Assembly (NCBI GenBank): GCA_002700095.1
Contig: PACL01000009.1
Coordinates: 1-64,000, forward strand
Direction of reading: 5' to 3'
Origin: Fulvimarina sp.
GTDB taxonomy: Bacteria > Pseudomonadota > Alphaproteobacteria > Rhizobiales > Rhizobiaceae
DNA: 64,000 nucleotides
The notes under the pieces are model-generated. The model made no database searches. It had not been told where the DNA came from and was given only the letters and a program-made list of their open reading frames with translations. Positions 36,348 through 51,830 of this stretch are shown here, piece after piece; the first letter of the stretch is position 1, and each line of letters starts with the position of its first letter. The translations under genes and the position numbers were made by a program.

Positions 36348-37810
36348 GCCGGCACCACGTCGCTGGAGGAGGGCCCCGGCTCTCGCCGCACTGGCGCAGG
36401 CTGCGCCGAAGGCCGGGTCACGGCGCGAAAGGCGAGCCGCGCCGAAAGGATGAAGAGCAGCGCCTCGGCGCCGAAGACGAAGGCGTAGGCGCTGCCGGCC
36501 CCGCCGAGGTTCTGGCCGAGGATCTGGCCGGTCAGGTCCACCGCCACCGTGCCGAGAAAGCCGCCGAGGCCGAAGGCGATCGCCTGCGATGCGCCCCAGA
36601 CGCCCATGCGCACGCCCTCGCGACCCTTCGCGCCCTCGCGGGCAAGGCCCATCATCCGGGCGATGGCGGCGACGGCGAAGATCCCGTTGCAGAGGCCGAG
36701 GGCAAAGACCAGCGGCGTCAGGGCGACGAGTTCCTGGATGAGTTCCGGATCGAAGCCTGAGGCCGACAGGAGGCCCAGCGCTAGGGCCGAGCCGAGACAG
36801 CCGGCGATGCAGAGTCCCGTCAGGATGCCGGGAAGGCGGCGGGCAAGCAGCGGCGCCGCGAGCGCGACCAGCACCATGCCGAGCACCGTGCCGCCATGCT
36901 GGGCGCTGGAAAGCGCGGTCGTCTCGCCCGGCGTCATGGCAAAGACCAGTCCGGCGAAAGGCTCCAGCACCAGGTCCTGGGCGCTGTAGGCCAGCATGGA
37001 CACGAAGATGAAGATGGTGAAGCGGCGCGTCTCGGCCTCGCCCCAGATTTCGGCGAGCGCCACCCGGAAGGCCGGCTTCGCTGCCGTCGCGGCCGAGTTC
37101 GCCGCGCTCGCGCTGCCGGACGTCTCGACGCCGGCGACGGCGAAGAGGCTGACCACGAAGGCGATGGTGCAGACGGTGGCGGTCACCGCGACCAGCCTCG
37201 CAGGCGAATAGGGATCGAGGAACTGCCCGGCAAGGCCCGTCGTCACGGCAAACCCGGCAATCATCATGATCCAGATCAGCGTCGCCGCCGGGCCGCGGCG
37301 ATGCGGCGCGACATGGGTGGCGACGAGGGTGAGGAGGTTGGTGCCGGCCGCCCCGACGCCGGCGCCGATGAGGACGAAGGCGAGCATTGCGGCGAGGATA
37401 CCCGCCGTCGGCGACGTCGACATCAGCGCCGTCGCTCCCGCTGCCCCGACCGCACCGAGGCCGAGCACGGCCATGCCGCCGACGATGAAGGGCGTGCGCC
37501 GCCGGCCGCCATCCGATCCGTGCCCGAAAGCCGGGCGCAGCATCTGCAGGGCGTAGTGGATGGCGACGAGGGCGCCGGGCACGATGGCGGGGAGGGCGAG
37601 TTCGACCACCATCACCCGGTTCATCGTCGAGGTGGTGAGGACGACCATGGCACCCAGCGCCGTCTGGACGAGGGCCAGCCGGACGATCTGCAGCCAGGTC
37701 AGGCCGCCGCCACCGCTCACCGGCGCCGCCTTTACCTGCAGACCTGCGCTCACGCGGACGTCCTCGGAGGCGGTTCCTTTAGACATCCGGCTGCGGGCGT
37801 GCCTGATCAT
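36344..37810 (-). CDS. PucC/BCD-family transporter
   Basis: A 488-residue protein with 12 predicted membrane helices of the major facilitator type, in the PucC (bacteriochlorophyll delivery) subfamily. Signature: LVQTALGAMVVLTTSTMNRVMVVELALPAIVPGALVAI and DLVLEPFAGLVFAMTPGETT. It sits between bchG and bchP as the equivalent of the conserved orf428-type gene in Rhodobacter and helps handle pigment or assemble light-harvesting complexes. ATG 37810 has GGAGG seven bases upstream. Distinct from the lhaA gene at 50.3 kb. Confidence 0.88.
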   Translation of the reverse strand: MIRHARSRMSKGTASEDVRVSAGLQVKAAPVSGGGGLTWLQIVRLALVQTALGAMVVLTTSTMNRVMVVELALPAIVPGALVAIHYALQMLRPAFGHGSDGGRRRTPFIVGGMAVLGLGAVGAAGATALMSTSPTAGILAAMLAFVLIGAGVGAAGTNLLTLVATHVAPHRRGPAATLIWIMMIAGFAVTTGLAGQFLDPYSPARLVAVTATVCTIAFVVSLFAVAGVETSGSASAANSAATAAKPAFRVALAEIWGEAETRRFTIFIFVSMLAYSAQDLVLEPFAGLVFAMTPGETTALSSAQHGGTVLGMVLVALAAPLLARRLPGILTGLCIAGCLGSALALGLLSASGFDPELIQELVALTPLVFALGLCNGIFAVAAIARMMGLAREGAKGREGVRMGVWGASQAIAFGLGGFLGTVAVDLTGQILGQNLGGAGSAYAFVFGAEALLFILSARLAFRAVTRPSAQPAPVRREPGPSSSDVVPA

Positions 37811-37813
37811 GCC

Positions 37814-38731
37814 TCAGCCTCCGTTGATGCCGGCGAGCGCGAAGGCTGCGACCATCATTCCGAGGACATAGAGGCTGGTCCCGGTGGCGTTGTACCAAGG
37901 CGCCTTGCCGCGCGGATCGGTCATGAACCGGCGCATCAGGACGATCTGGAAGCCGATCAGTCCGACGATCGCAAGACCGTGCCATGGCGCTCCCCAGGCC
38001 GGCAGCAGCAGCGCGACGACCGCCTGCGGCATCACCATGACGGCGCAGGCGATCAGCGCGGCGGGCCGGACCCCGTACTGGACCGGCAGGCTGCGCACGC
38101 CGAGGGCGCGGTCGCCCTCGATCGCCTTGAAGTCGTTCAGCGTCATGATGCCATGGGCGCCGATGCTGTAGAGATAGGCGACGAAGATGATGCGCGCGTC
38201 GGGGAGGCCGCCGGCGACGACCGCCGCCCCGGTGAACCAGGCCAGTCCCTCATAGGAAAAGGCGACGGCGGCGTTCCCCCACCAGCCGTTGCGCTTGAGG
38301 CGCAGCGGCGGGGCGCTGTAGGCCCAGGACAGGACGCAGCCGAGGGCGGCGGCGATGCCGACCCAGGGGCCGAGCGCGAAGCCGACGGCCAGCGACAGCG
38401 CAGTCCAGACGATGGCGAGATAGAGCGCCGAGCGGCCCGGCATGCGGCCGGACGGGATCGGCCGTCCCGGTTCGTTGATCGCGTCGACATGGCGGTCGCA
38501 CCAGTCGTTGACGACCTGGCTGGCGCCGCAGAGCAGCGGTCCGGCGAGGATCACCCCGGCGAGGACCAGCCAGAAGCCGGCCTGGTCGGCCGAGCCCGAG
38601 GAGCGTACGGAGATCGCGCCGCAGCCGAAGGCCCACATCGGCGCGAACCAGGTGATCGGCTTCAGGAGTTCGATCCCGGCCGAAGCGCTCGGACGCGCCA
38701 GTGACGCGGAATCTGCTATCAAGCGGCTCAT
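37814..38731 (-). CDS. bchG: Bacteriochlorophyll a synthase (geranylgeranyltransferase)
   Basis: A 305-residue UbiA-family prenyltransferase with multiple membrane helices. The Asp-rich motif NDWCDRHVDAINEPGRP and second motif NDFKAIEGDRALGVRSLP are both present. It attaches the geranylgeranyl chain to bacteriochlorophyllide. ATG 38731 is used; a longer reading from TTG 38767 would place the start inside the PpsR operator and is rejected. PpsR-regulated by the operator 31 bases upstream. Confidence 0.93.
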   Translation of the reverse strand: MSRLIADSASLARPSASAGIELLKPITWFAPMWAFGCGAISVRSSGSADQAGFWLVLAGVILAGPLLCGASQVVNDWCDRHVDAINEPGRPIPSGRMPGRSALYLAIVWTALSLAVGFALGPWVGIAAALGCVLSWAYSAPPLRLKRNGWWGNAAVAFSYEGLAWFTGAAVVAGGLPDARIIFVAYLYSIGAHGIMTLNDFKAIEGDRALGVRSLPVQYGVRPAALIACAVMVMPQAVVALLLPAWGAPWHGLAIVGLIGFQIVLMRRFMTDPRGKAPWYNATGTSLYVLGMMVAAFALAGINGG

Positions 38732-38761
38732 GCCCGGAAGGCTATGCGGCGCCTCTGGAAG

Positions 38762-38779
38762 TGTCAATCAGAATTGACA
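38762..38779. promoter_or_regulatory. PpsR/CrtJ operator upstream of bchG
   Basis: Exact match to TGT-N12-ACA (TGTCAATCAGAATTGACA), the palindromic site bound by PpsR in purple bacteria. It lies 31 bases ahead of the bchG start codon. A second, imperfect palindrome (ATCAA..TTGAT) follows at about 38791-38802; PpsR usually binds pairs. Confidence 0.85.
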
Positions 38780-38934
38780 CTCGGCCGTCAATCAATCTTG
38801 ATCATCATCTCTGCGATCACTCGCGTGCTGGCCGGCGCCATCACGCACGCAAACGGCGCCCACGCGGCCCCCTGCGGCTCCCGCACAGGTCTTCTCAGGC
38901 CGCCCGGCGCGTCGGACCGCCCCGATGTTGGGCG

Positions 38935-40362
38935 TCAGTGCGTCTCGTCGCTTTCGGAAAAGTTGCCCGAGATCCCGTGGCGGCGGAGCTTCGAATAGAG
39001 GCTCTGGCGGCTGAGCCCGAGCATCTCGGCGGCCGAGGCCCGGTTGTTGCGGGTGAGGTCCAGGGCGGCCTCGATGCAGAGTTGCTCGATGATGTCGGCG
39101 GTTTCGCGGACGATCTCGCGCAGGGGGACGCGGCCGACGAGGCCGGTCATGTCGTGGGCGGAGCGGAACGGCTCGGAGGGCGCCGGGCGGGGCGGGGTGC
39201 GCGTCGCCTCGCGGATGGAGAAACCGTAGAAGCGCTGGTCGTTCCTGGTGATCGCGGAGCCGCTCACCTCCACCTCGACGACGCCGCCATAGCGGCTGTT
39301 GAGATGGGTCGAGAAATTGCGCACGAAGCCCTCAGCGTCGATCGCCTTCATCAGGATGGCGAGTTCCACCCCGCGGCGGCCGAGGAAGTCGCCCAGCGGC
39401 CGGCCGACGACCTGGTTGCGGCTGGCCATCTCGGTGACGTCAAGAAAGCTCTCGTTGACATCCTGGACGAGGCCGTCCGGGCCGACGACGGCGATGCCGT
39501 CGGGCAGGCTGTTGCTCAGCTGGGCGATGAGATTGCGCTCGATCCCGTCCTTGTCTGCCGCATTTCCAGCCGCAAAGCGCAGGATGATCCGGCTGCTGCC
39601 GTGCTGGCGATAGAAGCGGGCCGCGACGGGCACCTTCTTGTCTTCGCCCGGCAGCGCGACGCTGGCCGTCTCGGATTCTCCCGAATTGCGGGCCGCCGCG
39701 ATCAGTGCGTCCAGCTCGCTCTGGTTTGCCGGCCCGAACAGCGTCGAAAGACCGGCGCCGGCGATCCGCTTGCCGTCGGTCTCGAAGCGCTGGCGCGCGG
39801 CGAGGTTGGCGTCGATGATCCGGCCGGCGCCGGCATCGACGAGGATGATCGGCTCCAGCGCCGTGTCGAACAGCACGCGGTACTGGGTCTCGGTGCTGCG
39901 CAGCCGCGCATAGTCGGTCTCGAGCGCCAGCTGGGTCTCGATGAGATTCTGCTGCAGCGAGGCCATGGTCCGCAGGTCCCGGCCGAGCGCCAGCCGCATG
40001 CCGGTCTTGGTGAGCGGCATCATCGAATAGCCGATCGGCAGGTCGGCCCCATGGGGCATCGGATGGTTGATCTCGCGCCGGGCAGGCGACTCCTGGTCGA
40101 GCTGCTCGGAGAGCATGCGCTCGACCTTCTGCCGGCTCTCGATGGTCACCACATCGACGAGCTTCTTGCCGATCCAGCCCTTCTCGACCTCGCCGAAAAG
40201 GTCCGGCTCGCGAATCGCGACGTCGGCGATCGTGCCCGCATCGTCCAGAAGCAGGGCGACGTCAGTCGCGGCCGTGACCATGGTCGCGACCATCGCTGCT
40301 TCGAGATTCGCAAAGGAACGGCTCGGATCGGAGAATTGCCGGCCAGTGCTCGGATGTTCCAT
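38935..40362 (-). CDS. ppsR: PpsR photosynthesis repressor
   Basis: A 475-residue regulator with a PAS-like N-terminal domain, a Gln-linker helix (about 125-150: SLQQNLIETQLALETDYARL), two more PAS domains (about 155-400) and a Fis-type helix-turn-helix (RASAAEMLGLSRQSLYSKLRRHGI). It represses bch/crt/puc genes under oxygen by binding TGT-N12-ACA sites. Only one Cys is present (C429, in QLCIEAALDL next to the helix-turn-helix), matching the DNA-domain Cys of Rhodobacter PpsR/CrtJ; the other redox Cys is absent. Sits upstream of ppaA with 64 bases between them. Confidence 0.93.
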   Translation of the reverse strand: MEHPSTGRQFSDPSRSFANLEAAMVATMVTAATDVALLLDDAGTIADVAIREPDLFGEVEKGWIGKKLVDVVTIESRQKVERMLSEQLDQESPARREINHPMPHGADLPIGYSMMPLTKTGMRLALGRDLRTMASLQQNLIETQLALETDYARLRSTETQYRVLFDTALEPIILVDAGAGRIIDANLAARQRFETDGKRIAGAGLSTLFGPANQSELDALIAAARNSGESETASVALPGEDKKVPVAARFYRQHGSSRIILRFAAGNAADKDGIERNLIAQLSNSLPDGIAVVGPDGLVQDVNESFLDVTEMASRNQVVGRPLGDFLGRRGVELAILMKAIDAEGFVRNFSTHLNSRYGGVVEVEVSGSAITRNDQRFYGFSIREATRTPPRPAPSEPFRSAHDMTGLVGRVPLREIVRETADIIEQLCIEAALDLTRNNRASAAEMLGLSRQSLYSKLRRHGISGNFSESDETH

Positions 40363-40426
40363 CCTCGGTGCGCCTATCTCTTGCCGCCCCCCCGGGGTTG
40401 AAATCGAACCTGCCGGTCGTGGTCGT

Positions 40427-41290
40427 CTAGCGCTCGATCAGCAGTGTCTCTGCTGATTCGACGGCGCTGCGTCCATCTATCGCGATCAGGTCGGCTCCGT
40501 AGTCCTCTATCGTTTGTCCGCTAGAGGTGAAAGCCCACCCGCCCAGAAAGATTTGGCTCTTGTGGGCGCGTGAGGCCTGCCGGAGGGCCGCCACCTGGTC
40601 GCCGACGGGCGGCAGGAAGCGCTCGCTGCCGACGCTGAGGCCGACGATGTCGAAGGGACGCTGGTCGACCAGGCTGCAGAGCGAATCGAGCGACGCATTG
40701 GCCTCCAGGGCGACGCTCCAGCCAGCCGCGAGAAACAGCTCTGCCAGGACGAACAGGCCGAAGGTGTGCTGCTCGCCGGGGGCCGTCGCCAGGAGGACGC
40801 TCGCCCGGCCGTCCTGCAGAGCGAACGAGTCCGAGCGGCCGAGCGAGCGGATCATGTGCTGCAGACGCGCCGATTTCGTCGAGACCTCGACGAAGCTCAT
40901 CCGGTCGTTAAGCCACATCTCGCCGAGCTCGCGGACGGTGGGCGCCATGATCTCCAGAAGCAGCGTCTCAAGCTCCATCCCCGCCGCGCGGAGCGCGAGA
41001 AGATGCTGCCACTGGGCCTGCGGCGCGTCCGACAGGACCAGTCCGAGAAAGCGCTCGGCCTCCACATGGCACCAACGATCGACGCTGCCCCGGCTGTTCT
41101 GATTACCGGCGGCCTCGTCGCGATGCGCCGCATAGAGCGACGGGATCACCCTCGCCATGATCGTTTCCGAGAGGCGCTTCTTCCACTCGCGTTCGTCGCA
41201 AGCGTCAAATGCTCTTGACAGGTCAGGGCCGTCCGGCGGCTCTGAGAAGTCGCGGCTGTACAACTCAGCAACGTGGGGGATGCTTGGCAT
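40427..41290 (-). CDS. ppaA: Cobalamin-binding photosynthesis regulator (PpaA/AerR)
   Basis: A 287-residue protein. C-terminal half (about 160-287) is a Rossmann-type B12-binding domain (PGEQHTFGLFVLAELFLAAG with the His that contacts cobalt in AerR; DIVGLSVGSERFLPP). N-terminal half is helical. PpaA/AerR antagonises PpsR and responds to light through cobalamin. Three in-frame starts exist: TTG 41413, ATG 41362 and ATG 41290. The last is chosen because GGGAGGGG sits eight bases upstream and the length fits the family; a longer form from 41362 is possible, as R. capsulatus makes long and short AerR isoforms. Confidence 0.88.
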   Translation of the reverse strand: MPSIPHVAELYSRDFSEPPDGPDLSRAFDACDEREWKKRLSETIMARVIPSLYAAHRDEAAGNQNSRGSVDRWCHVEAERFLGLVLSDAPQAQWQHLLALRAAGMELETLLLEIMAPTVRELGEMWLNDRMSFVEVSTKSARLQHMIRSLGRSDSFALQDGRASVLLATAPGEQHTFGLFVLAELFLAAGWSVALEANASLDSLCSLVDQRPFDIVGLSVGSERFLPPVGDQVAALRQASRAHKSQIFLGGWAFTSSGQTIEDYGADLIAIDGRSAVESAETLLIER

Positions 41291-41434
41291 GTAGAGCCCC
41301 TCCCGAAGGTCCGCCACGACTTGCCGGTGCCCCAAACCCCTGGGAATACGGCAGTCGCCCATCTTTGGCGATTGTTGTTCATTAAGCTTCCTCCAAACTG
41401 CGAGAGAATGCAATCCGACCGCTGGAGATAGAAG

Positions 41435-41468
41435 TGTAAAAAATCGGGAACGTCAATTTCACTTGACA
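41435..41468. promoter_or_regulatory. Tandem PpsR-type sites between ppaA and bchF
   Basis: Two overlapping near-matches to TGT-N12-ACA: TGT(N12)ACG at 41435-41452 and CGT(N12)ACA at 41451-41468, each with one mismatch. They share the inverted CAA/TTG half-sites seen at bchG and lie between the divergent ppaA and bchF starts. PpsR binding here would control the bchF operon and ppaA together. Confidence 0.72.
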
Positions 41469-41499
41469 CATTGGGACGGCCGGCTTCACACTTCGTCCC

Positions 41500-43340
<1,841 letters not shown>

Positions 43341-43351
43341 GGGAGGCGGCC

Positions 43352-44942
43352 ATGCAACTCACCGTCTGGACCTATGAGGGCCCCCCGCACATCGGCGCGA
43401 TGCGCGTCGCCACCGCCATGGAGGGCGTCCACTACGTCCTCCACGCGCCCCAGGGCGACACCTATGCCGACCTCCTCTTCACCATGATCGAGCGCCGGGA
43501 CAAGCGCCCGCCGGTCACCTACACCACCTTCGAAGCCCGTGACCTCGGCACCGACACCGCCGCCCTGTTCCAGCGGACGCTGAAGGACGCCTATGAGCGC
43601 TTCCGGCCGCAGGCGATGCTGGTCGGCGCCTCCTGCACCGCCGAGCTGATTCAGGACGATCCGGCGGGCCTTGCCAAGGCGTCGAACCTGCCGGTGCCGG
43701 TGATCCCGCTGGAGCTGCCCTCCTACCAGCGCAAGGAAAACTGGGGCGCGGCGGAGACGTTTTACCAGATCGTGCGGACTCTGGCGGCACCGGCCCCGGC
43801 CGATGTCGCCGGTCCTGGAAAGCCGGCTCGCGAACCGGGTCAGCGCCCGCGCTGCAACATCCTCGGCCCCACGGCGCTGGGCTTCCGCCACCGCGACGAC
43901 GTCGCCGAGATCGCCAAGCTGCTCGGCGAGACCGGCATCGACGTCGCCGTCGTTGCCCCGCTCGGTGCGTCTCCGGCCGATATCGCCCGGCTGGGCGAGG
44001 CCGACTTCAACGTCGTCCTCTATCCCGAGATCGCCGGCGTCGCGGCCAAATGGCTGAAGCGCACATACGGGCAGGAATTCACCATCACCGTGCCGATCGG
44101 CCATGGCGCGACGCGCGACTTCGTCGCCGAGGTTCGCCGTCTCGCCGGTCTGCCGGAAGGCGAGGCGGCCAGCTCCGCGCCCGCCTCAAACCTTCCCTGG
44201 TTCTCCCGCTCGGTCGATTCCAACTATCTGACCGGCAAGCGCGTCTTCGTCTTCGGCGATGCCACCCACGCCCTCGCCGCTGCCCGGGTCGCCACCGAGG
44301 AATTCGGCTTCACCCTCTGCGGCCTTGGCACCTATTCCCGCGAGTTCGCCCGCGACATCCGCGCCGCCGCGGAGACATACGGCGTCGAGCCGCTGATCTG
44401 CGACGACTATCTCGACGTCGAGCAGGCGATCGCGGCGGCCCAGCCGGAGCTCGTCCTCGGCACCCAGATGGAGCGGCACATCGCCAAGCGGCTCGGCGTC
44501 GCCTGCGCCGTCATCTCCGCTCCCGTCCACGTTCAGGACTATCCGGCGCGCTACTCGCCGCAGATGGGCTTCGAGGGCGCCAACGTCCTCTGGGACTCAT
44601 GGGTCCATCCGCTGGTGATGGGTCTGGAAGAGCATCTTCTCGGTATGTTCCGCGACGACTTCGAGTTCCACGACGCGGCGGTGCCGTCGCATCTGGGATC
44701 CGGGGCAAGGGTCGCGGCCGAGCCGGCACGTGCCGTGACGACCGCCGCCACCCCGCCGTCCGAAGCCGCCGAAACACGCGCGGCGGCCGCTCCCGACGGC
44801 CATCTGATCAGCTTCGACTGGCTTACCGAAGCCGAGGCGGAGCTGAAGAAGATCCCCTTCTTCGTGCGGGGGAAAGCCCGCCGGAACACCGAAAAATTCG
44901 CCCTCGAACGGGGTCTGTCGGAGATCACCGTGGAGACGCTCT

Positions 44943-44971
<29 letters not shown>
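43352..44971 (+). CDS. bchB: Light-independent protochlorophyllide reductase subunit B
   Basis: A 539-residue catalytic subunit. [23 protein letters not shown] opens the family; the Asp ligand of the Fe-S cluster lies in [26 protein letters not shown] and the C-terminal [28 protein letters not shown] complete it. ATG 43352 is preceded by GGGGAGGCGG. The frame remains open upstream through bchN but only from position 43352 is it BchB. Its 3' end overlaps bchH by 29 bases. Confidence 0.95.
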
Positions 44972-49603
<4,632 letters not shown>

Positions 49604-49611
49604 GACGGGTC

Positions 49612-50316
49612 ATGAGCGACGTCGTCCCCTACGAGATCCGGCGCGGCGAGATCGAGACATATTTCGATCGCACCGCCGCCGACGCCTGGAAGAAGCTCAC
49701 CTCCGACGCCCCGCTCGGCCGCATCCGGGCGAGCGTCAGGGCCGGGCGCGAGGAGATGCGGTCCTTTCTCCTGTCGCTCATGCCGGCCGATCTCACCGGC
49801 GCAAGGGTCCTCGACGCTGGTTGCGGGACCGGGGCGCTGGCGATCGCGCTCGCGGCGCGCGGTGCGACCGTCGTCGGGATCGATCTCTCGCCGACATTGA
49901 TTGCCCACGCAGCCGATCTCGCCGGGGCCGCCGGTTTTGGCCACGCCACTCGCTTCGAGGCGGGCGACATGCTGGCGTCCACCCACGGTCGCTTCGACCA
50001 TGTCGTCCTGATGGACTCGCTCATTCATTACGAGCCGGCCGATGCCGCCGCCGCTCTTGCAACGCTCGCCGCCCGGACCGACCGCTCGATCGCCTTCACC
50101 GTCGCGCCGAAGACCCCGATGCTCACCGTGATGCACCGGGCGGGCCGGCTGTTTCCGCGCGCCGATAGGGCGCCGGCGATCGTTCCGGTCGCGACCGATC
50201 GCTTCGGCGATCGCCTGGAGAGCCATCCGGGCCTGGCCGGCTGGCGCATGGAGCACGAGCGCCGTGTGACGAGCGGCTTCTACAAGAGCCACGGCATGGA
50301 GCTCGTCAGGTCATGA
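49612..50316 (+). CDS. bchM: Magnesium-protoporphyrin O-methyltransferase
   Basis: A 234-residue SAM-dependent methyltransferase. SAM-binding LDAGCGTGALAIALAARGATVVGIDLSPTL; later FDHVVLMDSLIHYEPADA. The C-terminal FYKSHGMELVRS is the BchM tail. It methylates the propionate of Mg-protoporphyrin to give the AcsF substrate. Its stop overlaps the lhaA start. Confidence 0.94.
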   Translation: MSDVVPYEIRRGEIETYFDRTAADAWKKLTSDAPLGRIRASVRAGREEMRSFLLSLMPADLTGARVLDAGCGTGALAIALAARGATVVGIDLSPTLIAHAADLAGAAGFGHATRFEAGDMLASTHGRFDHVVLMDSLIHYEPADAAAALATLAARTDRSIAFTVAPKTPMLTVMHRAGRLFPRADRAPAIVPVATDRFGDRLESHPGLAGWRMEHERRVTSGFYKSHGMELVRS

Positions 50317-51803
50317 GGCTCCTGCGGCGAAACAGGTCGGACATGGCTGTCGCGGGCAGGGCGCCGATGTCGGCGCGCGAGGCGGCGGCACGGGCGCAGA
50401 TGAGCCGCTTCATCATGTCGATCATGCCGTTCGCCGACGCTGCGTCGAGCGACCTGCCGCTCCTCCGGCTGTTCCGGCTGTCGCTGTTCCAGGTCTCGGT
50501 CGGCATCACCATGGTGCTGCTCGGCGGCACGCTCAACCGCGTGATGGCGATCGAGCTCGGCATTCCCGTGTCGATCATCGCCGTCGCCATGGCGCTGCCG
50601 CTGGTCGCAGCGCCCGCCCGCGCTCTGATCGGCCACAAGTCGGATACGCACCGCTCCTATCTCGGCTGGCGCCGGGTTCCCTACATCTGGTTCGGCGCGC
50701 TGATCCAGTTCGGCGGGCTGGCCGTGATGCCGTTTTCACTGCTGCTGATCTCGGAAGGTCAGGCCGGCAAGGTCGTCTATGGCGAGGCGGGCATGACGCT
50801 CGCCTTCCTGATGGTCGGCATCGGGCTCCACACGGTGCAGACGGCGGGCCTTGCGCTCGCCACCGACCTCGCGCCGCCGGAGAAGCGGCCGCGGGTCGTC
50901 GCCATGCTCTACACCATGCTGCTCGTCGGGATGTTCTTCGGGGCGATCGGGATCGGGCAGCTCCTGTCGGACTTCTCGACCTTCCGGCTCATCCAGGTCC
51001 TGCAGGGTTCGGCGCTTCTCACCATCACGCTCACCTGCATCGCCATCTGGAAGCAGGAGCCGCGGCGCCGGGACATCCAGCCGGGCGGGCAGCCAAGGGA
51101 GCCGTTCCGCGCGGCGCTGAAGGCGCTCCGCCAGCAGAAGGGTCTCGACCGGCTGCTCGTGGCGCTCGCCGTCGGCACCGCCGCCTTCGGCATGCAGGAC
51201 GTCCTCCTCGAGCCCTATGGCGGCTCCGTCCTGCACATGGCGGTGGGCGCGACGACGCTGCTGACGGCGCTGTTCGCCATGGGCAGCCTCGGCGGCTTCT
51301 TCCTCTCCGCCCGCCTCATGGGCCGCGGCGGCAATCCCTACGTCGTCGCCGGCATCGGGCTGATGCTCGGCCTGCCGGGCTTTGCCGCGGTGATCATGGC
51401 GGCGCCCTTTGGCTCGGTCGCCGTCTTCTCGGCCGGCACGGCAATGATCGGCTTCGGCAGCGGGCTGTTCGCCGTGTCGATGCTGATCGCCGCCATGGGA
51501 ATGGTCGGCACCGGCCGGGGCGGCCTGGCACTGGGCGCCTGGAGCGCCGTCCAGGCGGTGGCGCTGGGTCTCGCCGTCGCCGTCGGCGGCTTCCTTCGGG
51601 ACGCGGTGATGGGGCTTGCCGAGGCCGGCTGGCTCGGCGCCGCGTTCCAGAGCCCGGCCAGTGGCTATTCCGTCGTCTATCTCGTCGAAATCGTTCTCGT
51701 CTTCGGGGCGCTCGCCAGCCTCGGTCCGCTCGTCAAGCCGCGGCGCATCGAGCCGCGGGCCGAACCACCGGCACGCTTCGGCCTCGCCGATCTGCCCAAC
51801 TAG
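50313..51803 (+). CDS. lhaA: Light-harvesting complex 1 assembly factor, PucC family
   Basis: A 496-residue protein of 12 predicted membrane helices. PucC-family motifs include RLSLFQVSVGITMVLLGGTLNRVMAIELGIPVSI and MQDVLLEPYGGSVLHMAVGATTLL. Its place between bchM and puhA identifies it as LhaA, which assists LH1 assembly by delivering pigment. Coupled to bchM by an ATGA overlap; puhA starts 27 bases downstream. Confidence 0.92.
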   Translation: MRLLRRNRSDMAVAGRAPMSAREAAARAQMSRFIMSIMPFADAASSDLPLLRLFRLSLFQVSVGITMVLLGGTLNRVMAIELGIPVSIIAVAMALPLVAAPARALIGHKSDTHRSYLGWRRVPYIWFGALIQFGGLAVMPFSLLLISEGQAGKVVYGEAGMTLAFLMVGIGLHTVQTAGLALATDLAPPEKRPRVVAMLYTMLLVGMFFGAIGIGQLLSDFSTFRLIQVLQGSALLTITLTCIAIWKQEPRRRDIQPGGQPREPFRAALKALRQQKGLDRLLVALAVGTAAFGMQDVLLEPYGGSVLHMAVGATTLLTALFAMGSLGGFFLSARLMGRGGNPYVVAGIGLMLGLPGFAAVIMAAPFGSVAVFSAGTAMIGFGSGLFAVSMLIAAMGMVGTGRGGLALGAWSAVQAVALGLAVAVGGFLRDAVMGLAEAGWLGAAFQSPASGYSVVYLVEIVLVFGALASLGPLVKPRRIEPRAEPPARFGLADLPN

Positions 51804-51830
51804 TCGCCAAAGCCCAAGGGAGTGCGTGTC

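Noticed and set aside
38732-38767. TTG start giving a longer BchG
   Set aside because: The start codon would lie inside the PpsR operator and has no ribosome site.
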